Of a stretch of DNA of 64,000 bases, positions 45,052 to 53,868 are shown one piece after another. The notes under the pieces were generated by a model that was not told the DNA's origin, did no database searches, and saw only the letters and a list, made by a program, of their open reading frames with translations. This stretch comes from Caldilineales bacterium (lineage in GTDB: Bacteria; Chloroflexota; Anaerolineae; J102): NCBI GenBank assembly GCA_019695115.1, contig JAIBAP010000006.1, positions 89,664 to 153,663 on the forward strand, given 5' to 3'. How positions within the stretch are numbered: position 1 is the stretch's first letter; each line of letters opens with the position of its first letter. The translations under genes and the position numbers were made by a program.

Positions 45052-48000
45052 ATGCGTCGTCTCATCCTGCTTTCGGCCCTGCTTCTGCTGCTCCTGGCGC
45101 TGACCGGCGCCAACCTCCTACTTGCGCGCCGCACTGCGCCCCCGCCGTTGCCCGTGGCCCCGGTCGCGGGGCACGGCCAGTTGATGGCCTCCCTCGACCT
45201 GGCCGGGCTGAACCCCAAACAGGCGGCGGACATCGTCGGCTGGATGGCCGAAGACGGCATGAAGTGGGTGCGGCTGCGCCTGCCCTGGAACGAGATCGAG
45301 CCGGAGGCGGGGCGCACGGACTGGGAATTGCTCCAGGCCGCCATCGACGCTGCCCGCGCCCATGATCTACGCATCGTCCTGCTCCTGGACGGCGCTCCGA
45401 ACTGGGCTGTGAAGCCGGAGGACGCCGGCAATCCCCTCGCCCCGCCCCGCGACGTGACTGACTTTGGCCGCTTTGCCGAGGCTGTGGCCGGGGGCTACCG
45501 CGACGCTGTCGATATCTACCAGATTTGGGACGAGCCGAACATCCAGCCGCACTGGGGACGTGGCTGGGTCAACCCCCAGGGCTATTTCGATCTGTTGCGC
45601 GAGGCGGCCAACAGCATCCAGCGGGCCGACCCCGACGCCCAGATCATGCTGGCGCAACTCGCGCCCACTACCGCCAACGACACCCTCAACCTGCCCGACA
45701 CGGTCTTTCTTGACCGGTTGTACGAACTGGGCGCAGCCGAATACTTTGACCTGGCTGCCGCCGCCGCCTACGGCTTCGAGCAGCCGCCCACCGCCGACCC
45801 TGGCCTCGACCGCCTCAACTTCCGCCGCCCAGAATTGCTGCGCCAGGTGATGGAGCGCCACGACGACGCCGCGACGCCGCTGTGGATCACGGCCTGGGGC
45901 TGGTGGACGCCGCCGGCCAGGAACAGCGAGGCCGATTCGCCCTGGGGAGGCATCGATCCCGCCCTGCTGCTCGGCTACCAGACCGACGGCCTCCACCTGG
46001 CCCAGACGCAGTGGCCGTGGGCCGGCCCTCTGGCCTGGGCCGACTACTACCTGACGCCCACGCATGACCCCCGCCGCGCCGGCTTCGTCCAACGCGCCGC
46101 CACCGGCCAGCCCACCGCGGAGGGCGCGACCCTGCGCGGCCTGGCTGCCGCGCCCATCCCGCTGGGAACCGGCAACCACCCCGCCGGCAATCCTGACACC
46201 CAAACCGTCACCGGCATCTGGCGCACCGGCCCCAACGCCATCGACCCCAACCCGCCCGGCGGCGCCTCGGTTCAGTACGAGTTCGAGGGCCGCGCCGTCG
46301 CCGTCGAAATCCAGCGCGGCCCCTACTGGGCGACCCTGAAAGCCTGGATCGACGGCCAACCCGCCCCCCTCCTCCCGCGCGACGAGGCTGGCGACGCCTA
46401 CATCGCCCTCAACGACCCCGCCAACGCTGTCACCGTCGTCCCCCTGGCGCGCGATCTGCCGCCTGGCCCGCACAGCCTGCGCCTGCAAGCCTCGGCCGGC
46501 TGGGGCCAATGGTTCCTGCGCCGCCTGATCATCGATCACGCCCCCTGGCCGCGACCCTATCCCTTCTGGCCGCTGACGGCGGCGCTGGCCTTGGCGCTGA
46601 TTGTCAACGGCTGGTATTGGCTGCACGCCGCCCGATCGCCGGCCGGTCGAGAGGCGGTCGGGCGGGTGCAGGCTGGTTGGGAGAGCGCCATCGCTGTGGC
46701 GGCCCGCTGGCCGCCATCGCTACACTTCCCCCTGGCGGTGGCTTTGCTGGCCGCCTTTGCTTTTGCCCCCAGCCTCTGGCTCAGCCTGATCCTGCTTCTG
46801 ATCCTGGTTGTCGTCCTCGCCCTGCGGCCCTCGCTGGCCCCGGCTCTGGCGCTCGTAGCCCTGCCCTTCTTCATGCGGCCCAAGCCCCTCGGCCCCATCG
46901 GCATCCCCGTGCACGAACTGCTGGTCTGGCTTGGCTTCGGCCTCTGGCTCCTGCGCCGCCTCCTCGCCCGCCTCGCTTCACCCGCCACCGTTTTTCCCTC
47001 CGTCTCTGCGTCCCTGCGTCGCCTCGATCTCCCCGTCCTCATCTTCCTCTTCGTCGCCATCTTCGCCGCCCTTGCCGCCGAGCGCCGCGGCGTCGCCTTC
47101 TACGACCTGCGCACCGTCATCCTCACGCCCATCGCCTTCTACTGGCTCGTCAGCCGCAGCGAACTCGATCTCCCGCGCCTGACGGATGGCCTGGTTCTAG
47201 GTGCGCTGCTGGTCAGCGGCATCGGCCTGTATCAGTTCTTGGGCGGGCAGGCCCCCACCGCCGAGGGTGTGCCGCGCATCCTCGCCCTCTACGGCTCGGC
47301 CAACAACCTGGCCCTGTACCTGGGCCGGGTCTTGCCACTGCTGGTTGCGGGCGGTATCATTGGCGCAGGTTTGCGGCGCTGGCTCTACCTGCTGGCGCTC
47401 GTCCCCATTGCCGCCGCCGCCTTCCTGACTTTCTCGAAGGGCCTGCTGCTGATCAGCTTCCCTGCCGGCCTGCTCATCCTGGCCATCTTCGAGAAGCGCC
47501 TGCGCTGGCCGATCCTCGTCCTCGCCCTCCTTGCCGCCCTGGCCCTGCTCCCTTTCCTGGGCGCCGAACGCTTCGCCGGGCTGTTCGACACCCAAAGCGG
47601 GACGACTTTCTTCCGCTTGCAGCTTTGGCAAAGCGCCTGGCGGATGTTCCTCGACCATCCCTGGCTGGGCGTCGGCCCCGACAACTTCCTCTATACCTAT
47701 CGCAGCCACTATGTGCTCCCCAGCGCCTGGCAGGAACTCAATCTCAGCCATCCCCACAACCTCTTCCTCGACCTCCTCACCCGACTCGGCCTCTTTGGCT
47801 TCGTGACCGGCCTCTGGCTCCTGGCCGCCTCCCTCCTCTCCGCCCTCCGCCTCCTAGCTGCGTCCTCCCTCCCCCTCTCCCTGCGTCCCTCCGTCTCTGC
47901 GTCCCTGCGTCCCTCCGTCTCTGCGTCCCTGCGTCCCTCCCTCCCTGCGTCCCTGCGTCCCCCCGTCTCTGCGTCTCTCCCTCTCTCCCTCCGTCCCCTC

Positions 48001-48156
48001 TACCTCGGCCTCATCGCCGGCCTCATCGCCGGCCTCCTCCACGGCCTCATCGACAACTCCATCTTCCTCGTCGATCTCAGCCTGCTCACCTTCCTCGTCG
48101 TTGGGGTGACGCGGGGGGTGGGAGATGGGGAGGCAAGTAGACAAGTAGACAGGTAG
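45052..48156 (+). CDS. Fusion of degenerate GH-A-like domain and O-antigen ligase/polymerase membrane domain
   Basis: 1034 residues. After a signal anchor, residues ~45-500 form a GH-A-like barrel plus beta domain, related to the protein at 27365. It has QIWDEPNIQ (Glu161, with Asp160 for the usual Asn) and LWITAWGWW, where Ala281 replaces the expected nucleophile Glu, so hydrolysis is unlikely. Residues ~505-1034 carry about a dozen helices and the Wzy/WaaL-type loop (WLGVGPDNFLYTYRSHYV, LSHPHNLFLDLLTRLG). Residues ~936-983 are a Ser/Leu/Arg/Pro-rich insert encoded by a tandem word repeat (GTCCCTGCGTCCCTCCGTCT-like). The start has AGGGG upstream. It probably ligates or polymerises lipid-linked glycan outside the membrane. 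Confidence 0.83.
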   Translation: MRRLILLSALLLLLLALTGANLLLARRTAPPPLPVAPVAGHGQLMASLDLAGLNPKQAADIVGWMAEDGMKWVRLRLPWNEIEPEAGRTDWELLQAAIDAARAHDLRIVLLLDGAPNWAVKPEDAGNPLAPPRDVTDFGRFAEAVAGGYRDAVDIYQIWDEPNIQPHWGRGWVNPQGYFDLLREAANSIQRADPDAQIMLAQLAPTTANDTLNLPDTVFLDRLYELGAAEYFDLAAAAAYGFEQPPTADPGLDRLNFRRPELLRQVMERHDDAATPLWITAWGWWTPPARNSEADSPWGGIDPALLLGYQTDGLHLAQTQWPWAGPLAWADYYLTPTHDPRRAGFVQRAATGQPTAEGATLRGLAAAPIPLGTGNHPAGNPDTQTVTGIWRTGPNAIDPNPPGGASVQYEFEGRAVAVEIQRGPYWATLKAWIDGQPAPLLPRDEAGDAYIALNDPANAVTVVPLARDLPPGPHSLRLQASAGWGQWFLRRLIIDHAPWPRPYPFWPLTAALALALIVNGWYWLHAARSPAGREAVGRVQAGWESAIAVAARWPPSLHFPLAVALLAAFAFAPSLWLSLILLLILVVVLALRPSLAPALALVALPFFMRPKPLGPIGIPVHELLVWLGFGLWLLRRLLARLASPATVFPSVSASLRRLDLPVLIFLFVAIFAALAAERRGVAFYDLRTVILTPIAFYWLVSRSELDLPRLTDGLVLGALLVSGIGLYQFLGGQAPTAEGVPRILALYGSANNLALYLGRVLPLLVAGGIIGAGLRRWLYLLALVPIAAAAFLTFSKGLLLISFPAGLLILAIFEKRLRWPILVLALLAALALLPFLGAERFAGLFDTQSGTTFFRLQLWQSAWRMFLDHPWLGVGPDNFLYTYRSHYVLPSAWQELNLSHPHNLFLDLLTRLGLFGFVTGLWLLAASLLSALRLLAASSLPLSLRPSVSASLRPSVSASLRPSLPASLRPPVSASLPLSLRPLYLGLIAGLIAGLLHGLIDNSIFLVDLSLLTFLVVGVTRGVGDGEASRQVDR
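47860..48000 (+). repeat. In-frame tandem word repeat inside the O-antigen ligase gene
   Basis: Words CTGCGTCCCTCCGTCTCTGCGTCC repeat irregularly and translate as SLRPSVSA. The same words occur between genes at 23831-23880 and in short form at 46995-47025. The reading frame is kept through the block. Confidence 0.88.
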
Positions 48157-48353
48157 ACAAGTAGACAAGGAGACAGGGAGACAGGTAGACAGGTTGCTTG
48201 TGTCATCCTACCAATATCCTACCAAGTGCAGGATGACGAAAGAGCATCATCTCCCAAGCAGCAGCAACTCTCACGCACCACGCACCACGCAACACGCACC
48301 ACGCACCACGAAACATGCAGTCCGCAATCCGAACTTCGCAATCCACAATCCCC
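48131..48353. repeat. Word repeats between O-antigen ligase and SDR genes
   Basis: 48131-48194 is AAGTAGACAAGTAGACAGG words (inverse of 27265-27352). 48272-48350 is CACGCACCACGCACCACGAA and then CCGCAATCCGAACTTCGC words, running up to the ATG at 48354. Confidence 0.85.
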
Positions 48354-49289
48354 ATGCGCATCCTCATCACCGGCGGGGCCGGCTTCCTCGGCTCACATCT
48401 CTGCGACCGCTTCCTGGGCGAAGGACACGAGGTCATCGTCCTCGACAACCTCATCACCGGGCGGCTGGACAACATCCGCCACCACTTCGGCGACCCGGCC
48501 TTCCAGTTCATCAAGCATGATGTGACCAACCACATCCACGTCCCCGACGCCCTCGACGCCGTCCTTCACTTCGCCTCGCCCGCCAGCCCCAAAGACTTCA
48601 CCGCCATCCCCATCCAGATCCTCAAGGTCAACTCGTTGGGCACGCACAACACCCTGGGCCTGGCCCTGGCCAAAGGCGCCCGCTTCCTGTTGGCCTCCAC
48701 CTCCGAGGTCTATGGCGACCCACTGGTGCATCCGCAGCCCGAAAGCTACTGGGGCAATGTCAACCCCATCGGCGTGCGCGGGGTCTACGACGAATCCAAA
48801 CGCTTTGCCGAGGCGATCACCATGGCCTACCACCGGGCGCACGGCCTCGACACCCGCATCGTCCGCATCTTCAACACCTATGGCCCGCGCATGCGGCTGG
48901 ACGATGGCCGCGTCATCCCCAACTACATCAGCCAGGCCCTGCACGGCCAGCCGCTCACCATCTACGGCGATGGGTCGCAGACTCGCTCCTTCTGCTTTGT
49001 CGAGGACGAGGTGGAGGGTTTCCGTCGTCTCCTGGCCTCGTCCGAAGTCGAACCGGTCAACATCGGCAACACCAACGAGGTGAGCATGCGCGACCTGGCG
49101 GAAGTGGTGAACCGGCTGACTGGCAACCCGGCCGGCATCGTCTATCGGCCCTTGCCCGCCGACGACCCCAAGCTGCGCCGCCCCGACACCACCAGGGCGC
49201 AGACCATCCTCGGCTGGCAGCCCACGGTCGATCTCGAAGTTGGGCTGCAGCGCACCATCGACTGGTTCCGCGCCCGTCTTTCTGCCTAG
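48354..49289 (+). CDS. UDP-glucuronate decarboxylase-like NAD-dependent SDR epimerase
   Basis: 311 residues from the ATG at 48354. [21 protein letters not shown] is the NAD-binding Rossmann motif; the catalytic set is STSEVYGD plus YDESKRFAE (Tyr and Lys). [10 protein letters not shown] and the [13 protein letters not shown] and [15 protein letters not shown] segments match UDP-xylose synthase (UXS)-type enzymes, which turn UDP-glucuronate into UDP-xylose. It would supply a nucleotide sugar for the surrounding glycan genes. Confidence 0.9.
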   Translation: MRILITGGAGFLGSHLCDRFLGEGHEVIVLDNLITGRLDNIRHHFGDPAFQFIKHDVTNHIHVPDALDAVLHFASPASPKDFTAIPIQILKVNSLGTHNTLGLALAKGARFLLASTSEVYGDPLVHPQPESYWGNVNPIGVRGVYDESKRFAEAITMAYHRAHGLDTRIVRIFNTYGPRMRLDDGRVIPNYISQALHGQPLTIYGDGSQTRSFCFVEDEVEGFRRLLASSEVEPVNIGNTNEVSMRDLAEVVNRLTGNPAGIVYRPLPADDPKLRRPDTTRAQTILGWQPTVDLEVGLQRTIDWFRARLSA

Positions 49290-49299
49290 GAACGCTGCC

Positions 49300-49995
49300 G
49301 TGAGCGAGTTGGAGCACCAGGATCAGCTCGAGGCCAGCCCGCAGCCGTTGGTACGGCGGGCGAGGCGCCGCCTGTATTGGCGGGCGCTGGCGCTGAGCTT
49401 TCGCTTCTTCAAGCGCCCGGCCTCGTCGCTTGCCAATCATTTGCGTGCGCGCGCGGCCTGGCCGGGCCACGACGATGCCTGGGCCAGCCTGGAGGAATAT
49501 GCCGAATGGCTTCCTCGCCATGTGCGCTGGAAACCCGACCCGCTGAACGGCGTCCTCGATCTCTTCCCCGATCGCGCCACCATCGCCGCCCAGTTTCGCG
49601 ACCGCAAGCGTTTCGAGGAGGATTGCGACGGCCTGGCCTACTTCTCGGCCCAGAACCTGCCGCAGTTCGTCGCCGACCCCAGCCAGATCTTTATCGTCAC
49701 CGTCGTCCTCGACCCCTTCACTTTCGCCAAAGACCGGCTGCTGTACTCCGCCCATGTCATCTGCGTGTTTCGGCACGAAGGCTTCTGGCGGGTGATCTCG
49801 AACGACACCCTCTATCGCGACCGCTTCGACACCTTCGCCCAGGCGGTGCAGCACAACCCCTACTGCGCCGCTCACCCGGTCTTGTGGGTGGAGGTGCGCA
49901 CACCGCAGCTCAAGCGGCTGTATTCGGGGCCGAAGCTGGGTGGCTTCGACCCCGAAGCGGTGCGGCCACGGCGCCAGGCGCCGGAGTTGGCATAG
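49300..49995 (+). CDS. Transglutaminase-like cysteine peptidase-fold protein
   Basis: 231 residues from a GTG at 49300 with AGGA 7 nt upstream; a longer frame lies inside the SDR gene. FEEDCDGLAYFSA (Cys109), SAHVICVFR (His152) and WRVISNDTLY (Asn168) give the Cys-His-Asn/Asp order of bacterial transglutaminase-like proteins. The N-terminal 60 residues are Arg-rich (RRARRRLYWRALALSFRFF). It has no signal peptide and is adjacent to the SDR gene, 10 nt away. The substrate is unknown. Confidence 0.6.
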   Translation: MSELEHQDQLEASPQPLVRRARRRLYWRALALSFRFFKRPASSLANHLRARAAWPGHDDAWASLEEYAEWLPRHVRWKPDPLNGVLDLFPDRATIAAQFRDRKRFEEDCDGLAYFSAQNLPQFVADPSQIFIVTVVLDPFTFAKDRLLYSAHVICVFRHEGFWRVISNDTLYRDRFDTFAQAVQHNPYCAAHPVLWVEVRTPQLKRLYSGPKLGGFDPEAVRPRRQAPELA

Positions 49996-50008
49996 AACCC
50001 GGCCGGCG

Positions 50009-53000
50009 TCAGCCCGTCTGCCGCCAGAGCAGGGGGAGATACAGCCGGGCGGGGATGGGCGAAGGGGTGGGGGTCGCTGTCGACAGGCGTTCGTGCCAGA
50101 AATCGAAGCGGACTTCGGCGCCGGCGTTCAGGGCCAGCAGCAGGGGCGTGGCCGGATGCGAGGGGCCAAAGCCCGCCGGCGGGGTGACGGCCAGCTGGTA
50201 GGATCCACCGGCAAGCCCGCTGAAGCTGTAGGCGCCGTCCGCACCGGTGGTGAGGGTCTGGTCGAAGCTGGGGCCGGTGAGACGCACTTGAGCGCCGGGC
50301 AGCGTCGTCTCGCCGGCGTCAAAGCCGCCGTTGCCGTTGCCATCCTCGAAGATGAGGCCGTGCAGGTGCGCCGTCGCCGGCGTGGCGGTTGGCGTCGGCG
50401 TGGCGGTGGGCGGCAACGGAGTCGGGGTGTTGGTGGGGGTGGTGGTGGGGGTGGCGGTGGGCGTGGGGGTGGCGGTGGGGGTGGCGGTGGCGGTGGGTGT
50501 AGGCGTTGGCGTGGGGGTGGCAGGCCGCGGGCGCAGGCTGAAGTGCACGGTCAGGCTGGGCCGCCGTTCGCTGGCTGCATTCTCGCTGCTGGCGACATAG
50601 AGGTAGCGGGCGCCGCTGCTGGGAAGTAGCAAGAGGCCGGCGTTCGACTCTGGCTGGTCGAGCCAGGTCTGGGCGGCGGCGGTCACATCCCACTGCACGT
50701 GGTCATAGAGATTCAGGCTGCTGAGGGTTTTGGCGTCGAGCGGGCTGCTGGCAAAGTCTACGCCGGGCTGCTGGGCGCCTGCCAGCCCCCAGGTCTGGTC
50801 GTCGGCGGGTTGTTTCCAAGTAGCGGTTGGCTCGTCCCACGCTTTCAGCAGGCGGTGGGCGCTGACGGTGAGGGGCGTATCCAGCCGCCAATTGAGGACC
50901 GTGAGATCGAGCGTGGCCTGGTCGATCTGGGCGCCCTGGGGCAGCCCGGCCAGGTCGAAACGGAGGAGGGCGTCGGCGTAGACCTGGCTGTTGTTGTAGA
51001 TGATCTTGAGGTCGCTTTCGTCGCCGCGCGGGGTGCTGCCGGTGCCGTCGAACCAGCGCTCCAGATGGGTGTCGGTCGCGCCGGCATAGCCATCGGCGCC
51101 TTCTTGATACGTGACCGTGTTGCCCATGAGTCGGATCGTGCCAAAGATGGCGGGGTTGGCGTCGAGGCGGCGGCCTTCGAGGACGAGCGTGTGGCTGACG
51201 CCGTTGCCATCGGTGCTGTTCAGGGCCAGGTTGAGGCCGAAGCCATCGGCAACCGCCAGACCGGCGCGGCCCAGCAGACCGGCCGGGATGGCAAGCTCGG
51301 CCGTCCAGCCGCCCGCCGTCTGGCTCACGGCGGCGCCCATCTGGCCGGCCTGATCGGGGTGGAGGCTGTCGGTCAGGGTTCCATCGGCCAGGAGGGTGAG
51401 CAGATGGTCGTCGGCGCCGGTGGCGAGGTTGTCGTCCAGACCATCGAGGGCGAATTGGACGCTGTCCTGGCCGGGGAGCACGGTGGGGTCGTGGATTTCG
51501 GCCAGGAGGTAGAGGGTGGTGGGCGTCCAGCGGGCGGTGAAGACGCCGTTGAGTTGGTTCGGGCCGGGTGCGGGGTCGGGGCCGAGCACGGCGTTGGCGG
51601 AGCTGGCATCCAGGCGCAGGTCGCCGCCCAGCCGCCAGTCGCCAGCCTGACCATCGACGGTGATGGGGCTGCCCTGGTCGTAGCCGTTCAGCGTGCGGCC
51701 GGAGCCGGTGAAGCGCAGGACATAGGCGCTGTGCGCGGCTGCCAGGCCATGCCGGGCCGAGGCGAAGTACATGCCATAGATGGAGGTGTCGCCGGCCGGG
51801 ATGCCGGTGTCGATCTTGTTCCAGGTTTTGCCATCGACGGTATAGACCAGGGTGCCGTTGTCGCCGCCGGCCCAGCCGGTGCGGAGGTCGGACATGGACA
51901 GGGCATTGAGAGGCCCGGCGCCAGCCGGCACAGGTTGCACTTCCCAGGTGGCGCCGTAATCGGGCGTGTGGACGATGCTGCCGGTGGGCGGGGCCTTGCA
52001 GTTCTCCTCGATATCCAGCGGGCCGAGGCAGCCCACCATCCAGACGTGGTCGATGGCGCCGTCCTGGTTGGCATCGAAGGTTCTGGCATCGTGGTAGATG
52101 TTGGGCGCCAGACGGTTGTCGATGGTGCGTTTGAAGCTGCGGCCGCCGTCGGTGGTGGTGAAATAGGAATAGTTGCGGATGGCCACCCAGCCCTGGGTGT
52201 CGTCGATGAACGAGAAACCGGCGATGGCATGACGCCCAACCGTGCTGCTCAGGGTCCAGTTCAGACCGCCGTTGTCGGTCCAATAGATGATGTTGTTGTC
52301 GAAATCGTCGCCATTGCTGCCGGCCAGCCCGTTCTTGCTGTCGAACATGTACATGTCGTAGACCGGCGGCCCCGCGCCCGGCAGCGTCCGGAATTGCCAG
52401 CTCTGCCCGCCATCAGTGGTGAAATAGACGCGCGAGCCAACACCGCCGGCCAAGCAATCGGTCGTGGTTGGGCAGGAAAGGCTCTCGAAATAGCCAAAGG
52501 CAGGGTCGGCGGCCTGCCAGGCCCAGGTGTCGCCGCCGTCGGTGGTCTTGCCGATGCTCCAGTTATGGCCAGCGACATAGCCGACGTTCTCGGAGGGGAA
52601 GGCGGCGTCTTCGAGCCGGGGGAAGAAATCGCCGGCCAGACGCCGGAAAGCGGCGCCGTCGTCGCTGCGATAGACCCACCAGGCCGGCAGTTCGATGCCC
52701 TTGACGGTGAGATCGCTGACGCCGCCCGCCCAAACACGGTCGGGGCTGGTGACGAAGATGGCATTGGCGGTGCGGTTGGCCGCCGCCGCCGCCCGCACCG
52801 TCCAGCCGGCCCCGCCCGTACTGACGGCAATGACGCCCTCTTCGGCGGCAAAGGCCCCGAAATTCCCGGCAAAGTGCAGGTCGAGGATGTCCTGGGTGAC
52901 GCCGGTGCTGACGGTCTCCCAGGCGTCGCCGCCGTTGGTGGTGCGGCGCATCCCGCCTCCCTGCCCGGCAATCCACCCGGTCTGAGGCGAGGTGAAGAAG

Positions 53001-53716
53001 ATGGTGTGGATGTTGCCGGCGGCGGGGAAGCTGGCAGCCAAAGGCGCCCAGGCGGCCCCGCCGTTGGTCGTGCGCAGAACTGTACCCTGGTTCCCGACCG
53101 CGAAGCCCGTATCGCCGTCCAGAAACTGGATGCCGTGCAAGTCGCGGATGACGCCGCTGTTCTGTGGCGCCCAGGTGGCGCCGCCGTCGCTGCTGCGCAG
53201 GATGGTTCCGCCCATGCCCGCGGCCCAGGCCAGGTAGCTGTTGCCGGAGGGCTGCACGCTCACGGCGAAGAGGTTGGCCGCCGCGCCCGTGCTGCCGGCC
53301 TGCCAGGTGGCGCCGCCGTCGTCGGTGCGATAGACCGTCCCACCATCGCCGACCAGCAGCCCTTGCTGAGCGCCGGCAAAGGCCAGGGCGTGGAAATCCC
53401 GGTCGGCGTCGAGGATTTGGAAGTTCCAGGTCGCCCCGCCATCGGTGGTGCGGACGATCATGCCGCCGTCGCCGGTCCCGACGCAGGTCTGGGCATCCAG
53501 GCACTGGAGATCGTTGAGCGAGCCGACCCCGCGCCAGACGATGTCCCAGGCGCCGGGAGCAGCGGCGGCGGTGGGGCTGCCGGGGGCGGTGGGGCTGCCG
53601 GGGGCGGTAGGGCTGCCGGCGGCGGTAATGCTGCCGGGGGCGCTGCTCGCCACCGGCGCCAGCCAGGCAAAAAGGAGAGCACAAAGGCCGAAGAGGATGC
53701 GGGTGCGATGGATCAT
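50009..53716 (-). CDS. Large secreted Ycf48/BNR-repeat protein with CBM9-like, DNRLRE and SdrD-B-like domains
   Basis: 1235 residues from the ATG at 53716. A signal peptide (ILFGLCALLFAWLAPVASS) and short Gly-Ser-Pro-Thr-Ala repeats precede a propeller-like region (about 50-650) of Ycf48/BNR units with recurring TTDGGATW and TNGGAAW motifs. A CBM9-like domain ([20 protein letters not shown], about 690-880), a DNRLRE domain (ALLRFDLAGLPQGAQIDQA), a Thr/Pro linker and an SdrD-B-like domain (GLIFEDGNGNGGFDAGET) follow. It ends RLYLPLLWRQTG. It is a paralogue of the neighbour at 53869. A surface or extracellular role is likely; the ligand is unknown. Confidence 0.85.
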   Translation of the reverse strand: MIHRTRILFGLCALLFAWLAPVASSAPGSITAAGSPTAPGSPTAPGSPTAAAAPGAWDIVWRGVGSLNDLQCLDAQTCVGTGDGGMIVRTTDGGATWNFQILDADRDFHALAFAGAQQGLLVGDGGTVYRTDDGGATWQAGSTGAAANLFAVSVQPSGNSYLAWAAGMGGTILRSSDGGATWAPQNSGVIRDLHGIQFLDGDTGFAVGNQGTVLRTTNGGAAWAPLAASFPAAGNIHTIFFTSPQTGWIAGQGGGMRRTTNGGDAWETVSTGVTQDILDLHFAGNFGAFAAEEGVIAVSTGGAGWTVRAAAAANRTANAIFVTSPDRVWAGGVSDLTVKGIELPAWWVYRSDDGAAFRRLAGDFFPRLEDAAFPSENVGYVAGHNWSIGKTTDGGDTWAWQAADPAFGYFESLSCPTTTDCLAGGVGSRVYFTTDGGQSWQFRTLPGAGPPVYDMYMFDSKNGLAGSNGDDFDNNIIYWTDNGGLNWTLSSTVGRHAIAGFSFIDDTQGWVAIRNYSYFTTTDGGRSFKRTIDNRLAPNIYHDARTFDANQDGAIDHVWMVGCLGPLDIEENCKAPPTGSIVHTPDYGATWEVQPVPAGAGPLNALSMSDLRTGWAGGDNGTLVYTVDGKTWNKIDTGIPAGDTSIYGMYFASARHGLAAAHSAYVLRFTGSGRTLNGYDQGSPITVDGQAGDWRLGGDLRLDASSANAVLGPDPAPGPNQLNGVFTARWTPTTLYLLAEIHDPTVLPGQDSVQFALDGLDDNLATGADDHLLTLLADGTLTDSLHPDQAGQMGAAVSQTAGGWTAELAIPAGLLGRAGLAVADGFGLNLALNSTDGNGVSHTLVLEGRRLDANPAIFGTIRLMGNTVTYQEGADGYAGATDTHLERWFDGTGSTPRGDESDLKIIYNNSQVYADALLRFDLAGLPQGAQIDQATLDLTVLNWRLDTPLTVSAHRLLKAWDEPTATWKQPADDQTWGLAGAQQPGVDFASSPLDAKTLSSLNLYDHVQWDVTAAAQTWLDQPESNAGLLLLPSSGARYLYVASSENAASERRPSLTVHFSLRPRPATPTPTPTPTATATPTATPTPTATPTTTPTNTPTPLPPTATPTPTATPATAHLHGLIFEDGNGNGGFDAGETTLPGAQVRLTGPSFDQTLTTGADGAYSFSGLAGGSYQLAVTPPAGFGPSHPATPLLLALNAGAEVRFDFWHERLSTATPTPSPIPARLYLPLLWRQTG

Positions 53717-53753
53717 AGGTGGTGCGGGGGTGACGAGGTGGTGAAGGAGGGCT

Positions 53754-53787
53754 ACACCAGTCAGGTTTTGCAAAACCTGACTGGTGT
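53754..53787. repeat. 34-bp perfect palindrome
   Basis: ACACCAGTCAGGTTTTG (53754-53770) is followed directly by its reverse complement (53771-53787). It lies between the two Ycf48-type genes, 37 nt upstream of one start and 81 nt after the stop of the other. It shares the CAGGTTTT/AAAACCTG core with 30413-30429. It could act as a terminator or be a REP-type element. Confidence 0.85.
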
Positions 53788-53868
53788 GATGGGCAGTATC
53801 TCAGAAGCAGATGACAGCAAGCTGAAAAACACGCCGCTGCGTGATGAAGCTTTTTTCAGAGTGCCGGG

